Below, piece by piece: positions 11,130 to 22,882 of a stretch of 45,315 nucleotides of DNA (positions within the stretch are counted from its first letter, which is position 1; each line of letters begins with the position of its first letter). This DNA comes from Basidiobolus ranarum (lineage: Eukaryota; Basidiobolomycota; Basidiobolomycetes; Basidiobolales), in contig JASJQH010000026.1 in NCBI GenBank assembly GCA_040143965.1, positions 1-45,315 of the forward strand, written 5' to 3'. Below the pieces are notes generated by a model. It made no database searches and had not been told where the DNA came from. It saw only the letters and a list, made by a program, of their open reading frames with translations. Both the position numbers and the translations under genes were made by a program.

Positions 11130-14100
11130 TTAGTCGGCCCACTGATGTGCGATTGACTTGAGAGCATTTTGTGTTCTTGGGTTATCAATAGATCCTAATT
11201 TCCACAAGAATGCGAAGTCACTTTGCGCTGCTAAAGCTGTTTCATTTTGGATACTAGTGACAGCTTGTTTGGAATGCTGATTCTCTTCAAACTTCTTGGC
11301 TGCCTCCTCAGCTTTGTCTACAATAGCTCTAGGCACACCAGCCATATTGGCAACATTCATACCGTAACTCTTTGGACAAGATCCTTCTTGAAGTTTATAA
11401 AGAAAAGTGACTTCTTTCCGCTCCTCATCAACTTGACAACTCATATGCATTAAAGTGATGTTTTTTGTTTTTTCCATTTCCGTCGTCAGCATGCCATAAT
11501 GTGTAGAGAAAAGTCCAAGGCAACCAACATAAGTTGCCAAGTAATGAAGTACAGAGTAGGCAATAGCATATCCATCAAATGTACTAGTACCACGACCCAA
11601 TTCGTCTAAGATGACCATAGATCTTGGCGTAGCTTCACGCAGAATTTTAGAGGTTTCACTAAGCTCTACCATGAAGGTGGATTGTCCAGCAAGAATATTG
11701 TCATTGGCACCAATACGCGTGAAAATTCGATCGAATGTAGTCATACGGCAACGACGTGCAGGGACATAACATCCTAATTGAGCCATGATTATAGCGACAC
11801 AAGTTTGTCTCAACAAGGTAGATTTACCACCCATGTTAGGGCCTGTTAGTAGAATGATGTTGGATTTGGAACCTCCAAGGTAAGTATCGTTTGGTATGAA
11901 GTCGGTAGCTACACCAGGAATAACACATGGATGGCGAAGTTCTTCAAATTCCAAGATGCTTTCGGGGCTATCCACAAACTCTGGCCGTGAGTATGGCTCA
12001 CCTAATGAGATGGAGCTCTTCGCTAGACTGAATAAACAATCTAGCTCCGCAATGACGCTAACTGCCTTATTCCACTGAGGGTAATTGGTGTCGAACTTTT
12101 GATACATTCTGCTTTGGATGTTACTGAGGATATTGTTACGGGTTTCCTGTGCTTCATTCAAAGATTGAACCAAGGATTTCGTCGTGGTATTCCAGTAGCG
12201 ATTCACGGCTTTAGTCTGGGAAAGTTTGATCCAATTGTCAGGAACTTTGATGTTTTTGGGAACTTCGATCTGGTAGAGCTCCTTTCCAAGATCTTTGTAT
12301 TCAACTTTAGGGCAATTTAGTTTTTTCCTACAGTCCTTCAAGTGGAAGGCAAATTGACTTTCGATTTCTTGGAGTTGCTTAACGACTTCATCATAATCAT
12401 CTTCTACTCCAAGATGAGGAATCACATTGCCTTCTTTTTCTGCTACCTCATGATCAAATGCTTCGTTAAAATATTTGATTCTTTCGGTGAGATCAGGATA
12501 GGAATTCAATAAATATATCAATCTCTTGGAGGTGAAATTGGTTGACTTCTGCTTCATTTTGTTCATCACTTCGTTGATTGCTTCAAATGAATGGAGCACG
12601 CTCAGTAGCTCTTTGAGTTTACAAGTACCAGCATGGATACGACTAATGATACGCTCGAGATCAGGGAGAGATGAGAAAATGACTGAAAGTTCATCTTGTA
12701 ATTCGAAATCCGTGTTAATAGTTTCAATGGCGTCTAAACGTTCGTTAATCTGCTCAGCAGAGCGAAGTGGATGGCATAGCCACTTTTTGAAAAGTCTTTT
12801 CCCGAAAGGAGTGGAGCATCTATTCAAGAGTTTAAATACGGTTCCTTCTTCACCGCCATCAAAACTATTTTCGAAAATCTCCAGATTAACTAGAGTTTGT
12901 CCATCCAAGATCAATGATGTAGTTTGATGGATGGGATCGTAGGCATGTATATTTTTGAGGGATAGTAGTTCCTTATCAAGCTTAAGTGAACGAAGATACC
13001 ATGTCAAGCCACCAAGGGCGGATATGGCCAGATGTTTGTCCTGGAATGTCAGAAGTGCGGCAGGCCACTTGCCGGTATCTTGATCTACTGATGATTTATT
13101 TTCCTCGCCAGTTTGATCAAAGTAGCCGCCACGGCGCAATGCGTCCATTGTTGTAACGCTATCCCAAAACTCTGTTTCGGGAGTAAGATAATTCCATACT
13201 GGAGCATTTACGGAGTTCTTAAGCACTTTTAAGGTACGTGGGCTAATCCCACCTTTTTCTAGGATCACCTCCTTCGGTTTGATTTGAAGAACCAACGTTT
13301 CGAATCGAGTTCTTTCGAGATCGTCTTCAAAAGAGCAGATGTAGAATGCTGCGGTAGCAGTATCAACGAAGCAAATACCTAAAGAAGGTAATGAGCTATC
13401 ACCGGTACACTCCTCTTTGATGGCCATACAATACGTAGACATCTCGTTATTTAAAAGTCCGGAATCAACCAGTGTACCAACTGTTAAAATACTAGAGAGT
13501 TCGCGTCGTATAATCTTCTCTTCTTTCTTTTGACTGGTACGCTCACGCATAGTTTTACCAAGGGCCGTTTCCATTTGCTCCACTTTAGCAACCTTATACC
13601 CTTTAGCGAGAAATTGAGAGGCCCAATGGTGAAATGAAGATTCGGGGACTCCAACCATACGCATATTAACTCTGTCGGTCATTTTCAAGTCGAATTCCTG
13701 ATGTCCAATGTCAGCATCTTTTTCGTAGAGTTCGTAGAATTTCCCTTTTTTGAAAAAAACAACAGTATCAAAATGTTTCGATTTGATTTCCCAAAATTGC
13801 TTCTCGAATGGAGTGAAGACATTCCAAGCGGACGATGGTACTTTTAAAGTACGAGGGTCGTAATCAGGATGGCCTACTGGGTTTCCGTTGGCATCTTGAA
13901 CATTGACCAACCAGTGATATCTGGTCTCGTTCTTTTCTTTTTTCTTGTCGCTACGCATAGGACTGGCCTTAGAAGGTGAGTCGAGAAAACTGGCGGCACG
14001 ACGTCCACAGGAAGGCGACATGAACTGTTGGAATTTAGCTTTAGTAGTTCTAGGAGTAGTAGGCGTGCGAGGAATAATGGTAGTGATTTTTTTCGAGTCT

Positions 14101-14612
14101 TCAATGGACTCTGGGCTAGAAACTATATCAGCATCCATTTGTGGATCAGGTTCAGGCTCGGATTCTTGTTCTTCTGGTTTGAAAGTATCTTCGTCGTCAG
14201 AGTTGACAATTCTTCGAAGTTTACGAGATGAGCCTCTTGGAGTCGATACTTTGATAGCCTGAACTTCCTTATCCTCTTCGTCAGATTCGTAGTAGGTTAC
14301 CCTTCTTTTGGTTCGTGACAAGGATGCAAGAGGTACCTCCTCATCTATATCCATATCATTAGCAGTTTTACTGGGTACTTTCCCGACTGGACTTGAGTTT
14401 TGGGTGCTAGGAGAAGAATCCGTATTACTCTTTGAACGAGGTACAATACTTTCGGGTAAGGATTCCTTGATTTCAGCTGAGATCACCTTGTCTTGAGCAG
14501 GCTCACATTCTGAGATAACAGAAGGGATTTTATCGGAGGACTTGGATTCCTTTGCAGGTGTCTTGAAAAAAGAAAACAGTGTTCTCTGAGTTTTGGGTGT
14601 TCGGTTACTCAT
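11130..14612 (-). CDS. MSH6: DNA mismatch repair protein MSH6
   Basis: Single intronless frame of 1160 residues (yeast Msh6 is 1242, human 1360). MSH6 pairs with MSH2 to form MutS-alpha, which recognises base mismatches and small loops in the nucleus. The N-terminus carries a PCNA-interacting box, QRTLFSFF (residues 9-16), followed by about 210 acidic, Ser/Thr-Pro-rich disordered residues with basic patches. The mismatch-binding domain holds the Phe-x-Glu wedge at F292-Y-E294 (GKFYELYE). The ATPase has Walker A GPNMGGKS (924-931), the ST(F)MVELSET switch, Walker B VILDE (Asp1003, Glu1004), the GRGTSTFDG signature and a THYG histidine loop. All motifs look intact, so the gene should be functional. 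It stands out as a 3.5-kb intronless gene beside intron-rich neighbours. The start is the first ATG and puts the PIP box at its usual extreme N-terminal position. Confidence 0.97.
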   Translation of the reverse strand: MSNRTPKTQRTLFSFFKTPAKESKSSDKIPSVISECEPAQDKVISAEIKESLPESIVPRSKSNTDSSPSTQNSSPVGKVPSKTANDMDIDEEVPLASLSRTKRRVTYYESDEEDKEVQAIKVSTPRGSSRKLRRIVNSDDEDTFKPEEQESEPEPDPQMDADIVSSPESIEDSKKITTIIPRTPTTPRTTKAKFQQFMSPSCGRRAASFLDSPSKASPMRSDKKKEKNETRYHWLVNVQDANGNPVGHPDYDPRTLKVPSSAWNVFTPFEKQFWEIKSKHFDTVVFFKKGKFYELYEKDADIGHQEFDLKMTDRVNMRMVGVPESSFHHWASQFLAKGYKVAKVEQMETALGKTMRERTSQKKEEKIIRRELSSILTVGTLVDSGLLNNEMSTYCMAIKEECTGDSSLPSLGICFVDTATAAFYICSFEDDLERTRFETLVLQIKPKEVILEKGGISPRTLKVLKNSVNAPVWNYLTPETEFWDSVTTMDALRRGGYFDQTGEENKSSVDQDTGKWPAALLTFQDKHLAISALGGLTWYLRSLKLDKELLSLKNIHAYDPIHQTTSLILDGQTLVNLEIFENSFDGGEEGTVFKLLNRCSTPFGKRLFKKWLCHPLRSAEQINERLDAIETINTDFELQDELSVIFSSLPDLERIISRIHAGTCKLKELLSVLHSFEAINEVMNKMKQKSTNFTSKRLIYLLNSYPDLTERIKYFNEAFDHEVAEKEGNVIPHLGVEDDYDEVVKQLQEIESQFAFHLKDCRKKLNCPKVEYKDLGKELYQIEVPKNIKVPDNWIKLSQTKAVNRYWNTTTKSLVQSLNEAQETRNNILSNIQSRMYQKFDTNYPQWNKAVSVIAELDCLFSLAKSSISLGEPYSRPEFVDSPESILEFEELRHPCVIPGVATDFIPNDTYLGGSKSNIILLTGPNMGGKSTLLRQTCVAIIMAQLGCYVPARRCRMTTFDRIFTRIGANDNILAGQSTFMVELSETSKILREATPRSMVILDELGRGTSTFDGYAIAYSVLHYLATYVGCLGLFSTHYGMLTTEMEKTKNITLMHMSCQVDEERKEVTFLYKLQEGSCPKSYGMNVANMAGVPRAIVDKAEEAAKKFEENQHSKQAVTSIQNETALAAQSDFAFLWKLGSIDNPRTQNALKSIAHQWAD

Positions 14613-15185
14613 TGTGTCAACTAATATGCTGAACCGTGAAGTTGAATGAAGAGTTCCTAAATTGTATGATGACTTTTACCTTATTATCTTTATGTTTTGA
14701 AGACTTGAGAAATGTATTTTTTGTTTTGATTTTAAAATCATGATCAGACACGACTATGTTTATTTAGAGTGGTTATCAACCATTGGCCAGAAATTCGATG
14801 AATTGCGGTAATGAGGATTTAACTACAATTAAATCGTCGACAAATGGTTGTAGATAAATGCACTATCAATGCCGGTCAATATAAATCAGATCAATTAATA
14901 ATCAAACGACTTGTGTTCTCTGTCCCTTGATCAGTCATTTTACGCCCAAGAGTCAAACTACACGGACCTAGTTTATTGAGACGATAGATTGTGAAGTAGA
15001 GGACTCGGACTAGTTTTCCAAATGACAAAATAAAAAGCAGCGATGTATAGATTGCTGAACCAAATGTATCTATGAAGTAGGCAAGGTAGAAAGGCTAATA
15101 CGTTAAGGGGTAAAATACAACATTGAGAAAGGCAACATTAATAATCCGCACCGACGTGAGAACTTGAAGCAGTCTTCGGAACGGG
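14613..15185. other. Intergenic: MSH6 promoter and J-protein 3' flank
   Basis: 573 nt, AT-rich, without a coding frame, repeat or RNA gene. I looked for an MluI cell-cycle box (ACGCGT), common ahead of fungal DNA-repair genes, and did not find one. Confidence 0.5.
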
Positions 15186-16943
15186 TTACTGCAGCAACTC
15201 TTTGATTTCTATAGTTCAAAAGGTATTAGCACATACATGTATTTACAAGATAAAAAAAGCATCAAATTTATTGGCAGTATACTTACTTTGCTTGACCTCC
15301 TCAGTTAAAGAAGTTGGGAATTGAACCGAGTACTCCACAAATAGGTCGCCCTTTTCCTTCGAATAATTTGGATGAGGCATGCCTTGTTCAGTAAGTGTCT
15401 GGACAAAACCTGATATAGAGTGGTAGTTTTAGTTCATATACTTTGGCTGTGGTAAAGTCAATTAGATGTGGCTAAAAACGAACCTGAAGGGGTAACTCCA
15501 TCGCGTTTCAAAGTGATAGGAGCACCGTCCAAATGATCGATTGTCTTCTCAAAGCCTGTAAGAGCCTATAAGTGATCACAACAGCTTAGTTACTACGACA
15601 TCTACTGGGGAAAGTATCACGATAGACACTTACCTCCACAAGGGTGATGCTCTCTTTGGCGTACAGGTCATGTCCTTGACGCGTGAACCTCTCATGAGGA
15701 GCAGTACGAATAGTAAAAACGACATCTCCAGGGGTAATATCAGGATGTTGATCACCCTCTTTCTCGTACACCTATATCAATTACAATTAAATGGCAATCA
15801 CAAGCATAAAAAAGAATCCTTTAAACTTACAAGTTGATGATTATCAGCAGTACCCTTTTGAACAATAACAGTGATTTGCTCATATCCACGTTCGACCTTA
15901 TTACCGTGACAATGAGGACATTGGGTCTTGATGACTTTACCCTTGCCATGACAGACATCACATCTAGAGAATTGATAGAATTCTTTTTTAGACAAGCCCA
16001 CGAAGCATACAATAATATATATAACCGTGTAGTGAACTTACTCAGTCTGCATGATTTGAATGGCAGGCCCAAATTGTTGACGAATTGTTCGAATACCACG
16101 ACCATTGCATGTTGAGCATACTTGAACATCAGAAGGATCTTTAGCACCAGAGCCATGGCAATGATGGCACACTACTTGTTTGGCAATATCGATCTAAGCA
16201 ATCGAGGTAAATGGCTTGTTCAAACAGAATCGAGAATGAACCAAAATAATCACCTCTAAATCAACACCAAGATACAAATCCTTTAGGTCAACTTCCAAAT
16301 CCATATTAATAGAGGGGCCTTTTCTCTCCGGAGGTTGGAAGAATTCTTCAGAGGGAATGGAATGGATCAGTCACCACATTAGAATACAAAAATCCGAACG
16401 GTTAAGACTTACCATCGTGGTTGTTACGAGAACCGCTGCCACCAAAAAACCTATTCAAATGAAAGTGTGTTTCCAAAGTCAGAATTACACTATCCTATTT
16501 ACACTAGCGAAGTGAAGCACTTACTGAGAAAAGAAATCAAATGGGTTATGAGAACCGCCTCCCTGTTGTCCTTGCTTTAAACCCTCTTCTCCATATCTAT
16601 CATAAATTCTTCTCTTTTCGTCGTCACTTAATGCCTCGTAAGCTAGATATGATAGAAGTTATATTTATCCACCGAGTGATGAATAATAATGTAAGCGGAC
16701 CAACATACCTTCATTTAATTCCATAAATTTCTTCGAGGCTTCTTTGTCGCCTGGGTTTTTGTCAGGATGATATTGTTTGGAAAGCTTACGATAAGCCTTC
16801 TTTACTTGATGCAATGTAGCGTCTCGAGAAACTCCAAGTACCGAATAATAATCAGCTCCGGCTTGAACAACAACAAGTAAAATCGACACAGTAAACACTG
16901 AAAGAGCCACCAGAGTAGCGGGTGAAAAGTGGGACAACCGCAT
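15186..16943 (-). CDS. ER-lumenal class A (type I) J-protein, Scj1/DNAJB11-like co-chaperone
   Basis: Ten exons: 16943-16709, 16642-16525, 16450-16413, 16345-16254, 16193-16042, 15963-15831, 15771-15634, 15565-15484, 15409-15287, 15208-15186 (377 aa, the length of yeast Scj1). It should stimulate the ATPase of the ER Hsp70 (BiP/Kar2) and assist folding and quality control. A signal peptide covers about residues 1-29. The J-domain starts DYYSVLGV, with the HPD triad at 59-61. A Gly/Phe-rich linker follows. Four CxxCxGxG-type zinc repeats begin near Cys170, Cys187, Cys213 and Cys227 (the fourth reads CPHCHGNK), and then the C-terminal substrate-binding barrels. Placing the acceptor so that the third repeat reads [11 protein letters not shown] matches Ydj1-type proteins. 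The protein ends KELLQ, with no HDEL/KDEL-like retention tail, which is unusual for a soluble lumenal protein. Exon phases all close. Confidence 0.92.
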
Positions 16944-17456
16944 AATTTAATAGTTAACTTTGGATATCACTATTGAATAGATAAATCAGTGTGAGCAAAG
17001 AGTAACTGTACGGTCAATAATAATAATCAGCCTTTACCAGAAGGTCTCTTGGCTCTCAAATGTCCTATATCTTTTGGCGTTATCTTACTAGTGAGAACTG
17101 ACGCTAACCAATTGCTCTAACAAATCCATATAACCCATTGAACCTTTTGCTTTTGTGCTCCCAAGATGAATCCACATTAAGAAAGATTTGGCAAACGCCG
17201 ATTGGTCAGTCATGTGGTCAACCAAACAGACCAGGCCAACACTGCTCAGAATTATTGTAGATTACCGAACAGACTGCTTTTGTTCACCACTAGTATTTGC
17301 ATGTACTCCTGGATTTGTGCTATCGACTGTTTATAATTATATTTTAATTGGTTTGCTTAGTTCCATGCTGGAAGGCGACCTTTATTTTTTATGGTATTTA
17401 TAAATAATACACACCAAATTATATACAAAATCCTCTATTTAGAGAATAAACAAAAT
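16944..17456. other. Intergenic: J-protein promoter and 3' flank of the next gene
   Basis: 512 nt, AT-rich. A 71-aa plus-strand frame (17188-17403) has no features and is taken as chance. No clear heat-shock or unfolded-protein element was identified by eye. Confidence 0.5.
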
Positions 17457-19443
17457 CTATATGCATAGTTCATCGATTTGCGTTGATGGCAGTGGTCTAA
17501 CTCGTTTCGCGTTTACTGCCGACGTATGAACCATAGTATTTGAGACTAGTTTATGGTTTTCAGTTTGGTGTTTATGATTTAGAAGCCTGCCTTTATCTTG
17601 AGTGGAGATGCGTACAGGGGGTACAACCCAAAATTTTCCCACACCGTTTCCAGCATTCATACGTCGAGATCGAGTAGGAACATTAGATTTTGAAGTAATG
17701 TTACGAAGAGGATTTCTTTCCCTAGATGCGGTCTTAGTCTTGGACTTTTTGAGGATATTTGGAGAGTACTCCTCATCGCTATGGTTTTGGTTCGAGATCT
17801 TCCGTTTAGCTCCAAAGATACTTTTCTCAAGTCTCTTGTTTAGACTACTTTCCGCTTTAGAAAGAAGTTTTCTTTTGTCTTTATTGGAGACCCCAGCAAT
17901 TTGCCGAGGACATGATAGACCGTAAGCGAAAGATTGCTGATTAGGGATGTTTTTTATCCTCTCGATTGGTTCCAGCGAGGTTTTGGAGAAACTCCTTTGA
18001 TTAGACACGCATTGTTTCTCCAATTCTCTTACTACTTCGGTTAGTTGCGATACGGTAGGACATGTGTCTAAATCGGATTCTTGACGAATTTCATCATATC
18101 GACTAAGCGAACAATTAACAATATCCATCGCTAATGAATGTAAATTGAACTTTTGACAAGTGCGCCCCAAAGCCAGTAAATTTTGATGAGTTTTGTAAGA
18201 GAGAATGATTATATCAAGGTTGACACGACCACTTCCAAAGAGAAGTTTACGAATCTGATTGACCCAGTATTTGGTATTGAGTTTAGGTTGAGATCCACTA
18301 TGAACGAACGAATAATTCAACAACACTAAATCCAAAGCTAGACAACATGAAGTGAAAGCAGGTATTCGTGCTTGTGTCAACTCGTTCGTTAGCTGCGCAA
18401 TCAAGGTGCCACAATGCTCAGTTTGAGTAGAGTGAGATGTATCTTGATCATCTTGAATGGACATAAATTTGGCAACAATGGTAGAAGTCCATTGTTGAAT
18501 GCGCATCTGAACTAATGCATCTTTGGCAACTGACCTTCCGACTTTTGTTCTTTGGATCAATGATTTCCATGCAATTGTCAATAATCGAATAACATGATGT
18601 GAGGAAGATATCTTCTCAACATACTCAGTGAACCCCGAACACAAGTACTGTTCGATGGACATGGTTTGATCTAGTTTGTCAATTAACCGATTGACACAAC
18701 CGTGGTTCACAGACATCGTGTAGGCAAAATGAAACTCTTGATGTAATCCCAGTGGGCGTAACTCAGTTAAATAATCCAGTAACTCAATTACCTATAATGA
18801 TGAGGATATCAATAAAGGTGATCCACATTTACAGAAATGTAGACTCTGAGCTCACCTGAAGAGTTAATTTACGTTCACAATAAACTTCCACTAGTATTCG
18901 ATAGAAATTATACGACCTAACATATTGTTTACACTCCTGAACGAGATGTGCCACTAGAACATCTCGTCGGAAGTGACCTGGTATCATTTCATAATATTTT
19001 TCCCTTCTTTTGTGACATTTTTCCTTTCCTAGGTGTTTACCGAGAACTTGTGAAGCAAAGACACCCAAGCTCGGAGGCCCGAAATTGGCCCCGGGTTTCT
19101 CTCTCGTTGATTTGGGCCACAGTTTGACTAACAAATGTCTGTAAGCCTCGACTAAAGACGCTTCATGTTTTATGATGGTCGTTTCAAAAGGTCCTCCAGT
19201 GTTAAGACTATAAGAGTTATAACCTGACCTTTTACTCTTTTTATCATAAGCTGCCATATCACTATATGTTGTACTCGTCTCCCCTGAAATATATGCAGCA
19301 AAAGCACTTGGTGAAGACTTTGCGTGATTAATAATGGCGTTAAGTTTGGAACGATAAGAACGCAACATTTTGTGCATTTTCGATAGTTCCAAGGTGTAGG
19401 TGATGTCAACGTATCTAGGGGATTTCTCCGTGAAGAGTTTCAT
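17457..19443 (-). CDS. Unrecognised protein with basic, disordered C-terminal third (640 aa)
   Basis: Two exons: 19443-18856 and 18791-17457, joined in phase 0 across a 64-nt intron (640 aa). I do not recognise the family. The first 450 or so residues look globular and helical, with Leu/Ile-rich segments such as FYRILVEVYCERKLTLQVIE spanning the splice junction and then a run of amphipathic helices. The last 190 residues are rich in Lys, Arg and Ser with NLS-like patches (GAKRKI, ILKKSKTKTASRER, RSRRMN), which suggests a nuclear protein. There is no signal peptide or membrane segment. A chromatin, centromere or DNA-repair role would fit this shape, but that is inference. It is unlikely to be random: the two exons are long, open and join cleanly at consensus splice sites. 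Confidence 0.75.
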
Positions 19444-19949
19444 CTTTTAGACTTTGGTTGTTCACGAATAAAGACGAGTACTTTTACTAAACTGAGAACT
19501 GTGACAGTTAACAATTAATTCGAAGACTTCGTTAGAGTATAAACCATCATCCCTTTACTCGTATTGATTATGGTGTATTCATTGTCCAATGAAAGTGATT
19601 CTAGTGGATAATTCGATGTTGATCATGAGTATAAGGGTGTCGTATATATGGATCATAAAAGTTTTTTTATTTTCTATCCGCTACGATTGGTTCGATTAGA
19701 AGTAAACAATCTCGATGTTTGGTTTCAAGAAATAAAAAAACATCGAATCCGAATCTGTAGGTATAAATAATAAATATTCAGGCATGAGATATTCAAGAAT
19801 GAAGTGGAAGTGAATGAAAAGTTATATGTATACAAAGGTGTGGGTGAATATATAGGTAGTAGAGGAATTCAGAGTAAACATGGAGTGGGGAATGTATTTT
19901 ACGATAGTTGATCTCTCCAATTGCATGTTGGGAAATAAGTCCAAACTAT
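19444..19949. other. Intergenic between the unrecognised gene and the BAR-SH3 gene
   Basis: 505 nt of AT-rich DNA between tandem minus-strand genes: the promoter of one and the 3' UTR of the other. No frame, repeat or RNA gene was seen. Confidence 0.5.
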
Positions 19950-22000
19950 TTAGTGACGATGAAAGCAGTTGTTGCAGTTATCTTTTTTGAATACATTAGG
20001 TGTGTATTCTTCGCAACCACAATGATCACATGGTCCTATTTCATCCCCTTGATTAATTGAGCTCTCAGTGCGATGGGTACGAGGTTTAGCAATAGCCGGT
20101 CTGCATACGGAAGGTGCTTGTTTGGGGGCATTCATAGCTCTATTCAGGTTGTTGGCCGAGGCCATTCGAGGTATGGATTTTGGTGCAGCCACAGTAGACT
20201 GACTGCGGGGACGAGGAGGTGGGGGTGCTTTTCTACGACTGGGAGCTTCTAAAGATTCTGGAGTTTGCGTATTCATGCTGGCACTTTCATAGTCGACTGA
20301 AGACGAGTAATTGTTGCTATTGTATTGTCTTTTAGGAAGAGGGGGCTGTTGCTGTTGGGGTTCCATAAAGATCTCTTCTACGTAGTTTGAAGGAAACATG
20401 CCAACTCTTTTACCATTATCATCAACAGTTTCCCCAACCCACCAGCCGTCATCAATCTCCTCAATCACAGTGACAATATCCCCTTTGCGAACAGATAACT
20501 CCTCCTTTGTTTCTCCATCAAATCCATATAATACGCGTACTTGTTTTCTACTGGTGATATTGGGTAGTGTTGTTGAACGTCTTAACGGTGGCATGGATTC
20601 GGGAGGAGATGCTCTATTGGTAGCTCTAGCGAAGGTGTTTGATCTTTGCAATGAGCTTGGGTTAGGGGTGTAGTCATTGTAGCCACTGTTGCTCCTTGGC
20701 ATGTCAAAGTATGAGTTATTGTTTCCACATAAGCTTTCAGGAGTTCTCGGGGCTTGATCGTAGCTACTGTAGTTATTTTCATAGGTATCGCAGTCATCAT
20801 GACCGCTGGAGCCTGTGGAATGGTAAGATCTGGCACGATAGGTAGATCCATTGGATTCACCACGAGCACCAAAGCTCTGTTTTCTATGAACCGTTTTAGT
20901 GGAGTAGTATTCCTTGAACGCTCTTTCATCGAAAGCGTCTTTGATTGAAGAAATGATCTCTACCCCTCGTTGGAAGTAAGCAAGTTGGGATTCGTAGAAA
21001 CTATACAAATCTTTCATGCTGAGCTCCTATGAAAATCACACGTTAAGCAATGATCGGCGAAATATTAAGTACTACGTTGAACAAACCTCGTTATTACCAA
21101 TATCGACCATTCTCGAGTGCACGTCGTCCATCGTCTCATGAAACTTCATCTCCGCTGTTCTCATTTGATCCTCTAGCTCTGGTTTATCTTTCTTGGTTTT
21201 TTGTACCGTGTTCAGCTTAGCATTGTAATCCAATCTACGAGATTCAAGTTTCTTACGTGATTGCTGATGGCAAAGCAGATTAGTTATGATATTCACGTCA
21301 ACAGTATAGTAATATGGTGGTACTTGTAATTCTTTCATATCTGTGAGTGTTCTCTCCAACCCATTAACATAGTCTTGTCGGAATCGCATAGCCTAAGGTA
21401 GATAAACTTTCGTTAAGATCCAAACGACTCTGGAGTTATATATGAATCAATTCTTACAAACTCCATCTGGGCACTGGCTAACTGCTCTTGAACTTCACCG
21501 ACTTTTATCATGGCTTTGCCTATTAACACACAAATGTTAATAAAGAATATCTAAAGTATTCAGTATCCTAGAATGGCTCACCATATGGCGATTCTCTAGG
21601 TAGTAACTGGCCATGAGCAACCATAGCATGTCCTAAAGCAAGGACTGGAACGATCTTATTCTTTTCGTCGGCGATTTTCTTCTTTTTTTCTGTGAATTTA
21701 ACTGAATTAAAACCAGGTTTTCACCTGAATAAGAATGGTTAGAAACGTACCAAGGGTATTGAGGTACATCTCGGAAGTAGTATAGAGTCTTTCAAAGTTC
21801 TCTCTTTTAGTATCCGTTTCCTGCTCAAGTTTCTGAAATTCATCACTGCATTCAGTCTTTGTGGCTTTACCGAGTTTTTCACCGGTCCACTGCCAAGTAC
21901 AGAGAAGGGAGTAAGTAATGGTTATATTGGAATAAGTTTCGCACTAATATCCTTCTACCTGTTTGAATTTACCAAGGTTTTTACCGATAGCAGCTGCCAT
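19950..22000 (-). CDS. Endophilin-like N-BAR and SH3 protein with C-terminal Cys/His knuckle
   Basis: Six exons: 22000-21959, 21889-21751, 21701-21582, 21519-21458, 21392-21087, 21026-19950 (581 aa). It probably senses or makes membrane curvature and recruits proline-rich partners during endocytosis or vesicle traffic. The N-terminus (MAAAIGKNLGKFKQWTGEKL) matches the amphipathic helix and first turn of N-BAR proteins. A coiled, charged BAR module covers about 15-265. A Ser/Tyr-rich linker follows. The SH3 domain is at about 385-442, with ALYDF-like VLYGFDG, then DDGWWVGE and MFPSNYVE. After it come a proline-rich run (RRKAPPPPRPR), a possible ligand for SH3 domains, and a C-terminal Cys/His cluster: CDHCGC, then an Asn-Val-Phe-Lys-Lys stretch, then CNNCFHRH at the very end. 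That terminal motif recurs in fungal and amoebal signalling proteins as I recall. Splice phases all close. Confidence 0.88.
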
Positions 22001-22551
22001 TGTGAGTAGATACTATAATAACGATTTTAGGAAAAGAGGGAATGCCTCACGAACTATGAGGTGGGTATATGTTGTAGGAAGGGCAAGAGCGTGAACCAGC
22101 GAGTTCTTTGAAGTCTCTGGTATAGTAAACCTCTCAAGTTTTAGATAAAAGTGGTAAAATGTTGAATGGACAATTTATACCTACGAAGGTCGGGTAACCA
22201 AGTACAAAAACGGCTATCACTACCTACAATATAGCCAAAACCTTGGGAAATTGCTTAAAGATCAATTACAATATATATGATGATCTTTACAGAGCTAGAC
22301 CTTTCTCGGTTCTCAGTTTAGCTTTAATGTCAATATTCTGGGATCAACAGGATGTCAGTTCGAATCTAAGATGATTTTATGGAGCTTATTTCTACACAAA
22401 AGGCGGTATTCGTTTATAACCAATGACCTTTTGTCAAGCTTACTAGAAATTGCACTATAACCCAATCAAGTGGTCGACTCATATAGCTTCATATGGAGGA
22501 TTTCTCACTCAGAGCCTGTATCGGTGGCTCAACTCTGCGACCTATCAAGTA

Positions 22552-22599
22552 AATAGATAATACATAATAGAATAGTGAATAGATAATACATAATGGAAT
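22552..22599. repeat. Tandem duplication, 26-bp unit
   Basis: A 26-nt unit beginning AATAGATAATACATAAT is repeated once directly, with one mismatch before the second copy fades. It is a simple local duplication in AT-rich intergenic DNA. Confidence 0.7.
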
Positions 22600-22882
22600 G
22601 CCTTCCCATAGATTTTGTATAGATGTGACTAGTCCAATCTAAATACGACGAGCTGGATATAGACAGGCGAGAGGATGACCAGTAGTCCCAATTGAAATAA
22701 AGAACTTGCTAGGTAACCTTCTCACATACACAAATCTGTATCTACCCGATTTGTTATTTGGCGAACATTAATGCAATATGTAGCCCAATTAGGACAGTGG
22801 AAGAGCATAGTTGAAACCCACGCCTATGCCCAAAAGCTCAGATAGATGACGCGTGAAGTTCGAGATTCTCTTGAAGGGGTGT

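Noticed and set aside
22339-22375. tRNA-like T-loop box (TTCGAATC) in the intergenic region near 22350
   Set aside because: The flanking T-stem pairs poorly, there is no matching A box or acceptor stem upstream, and no cloverleaf can be drawn.
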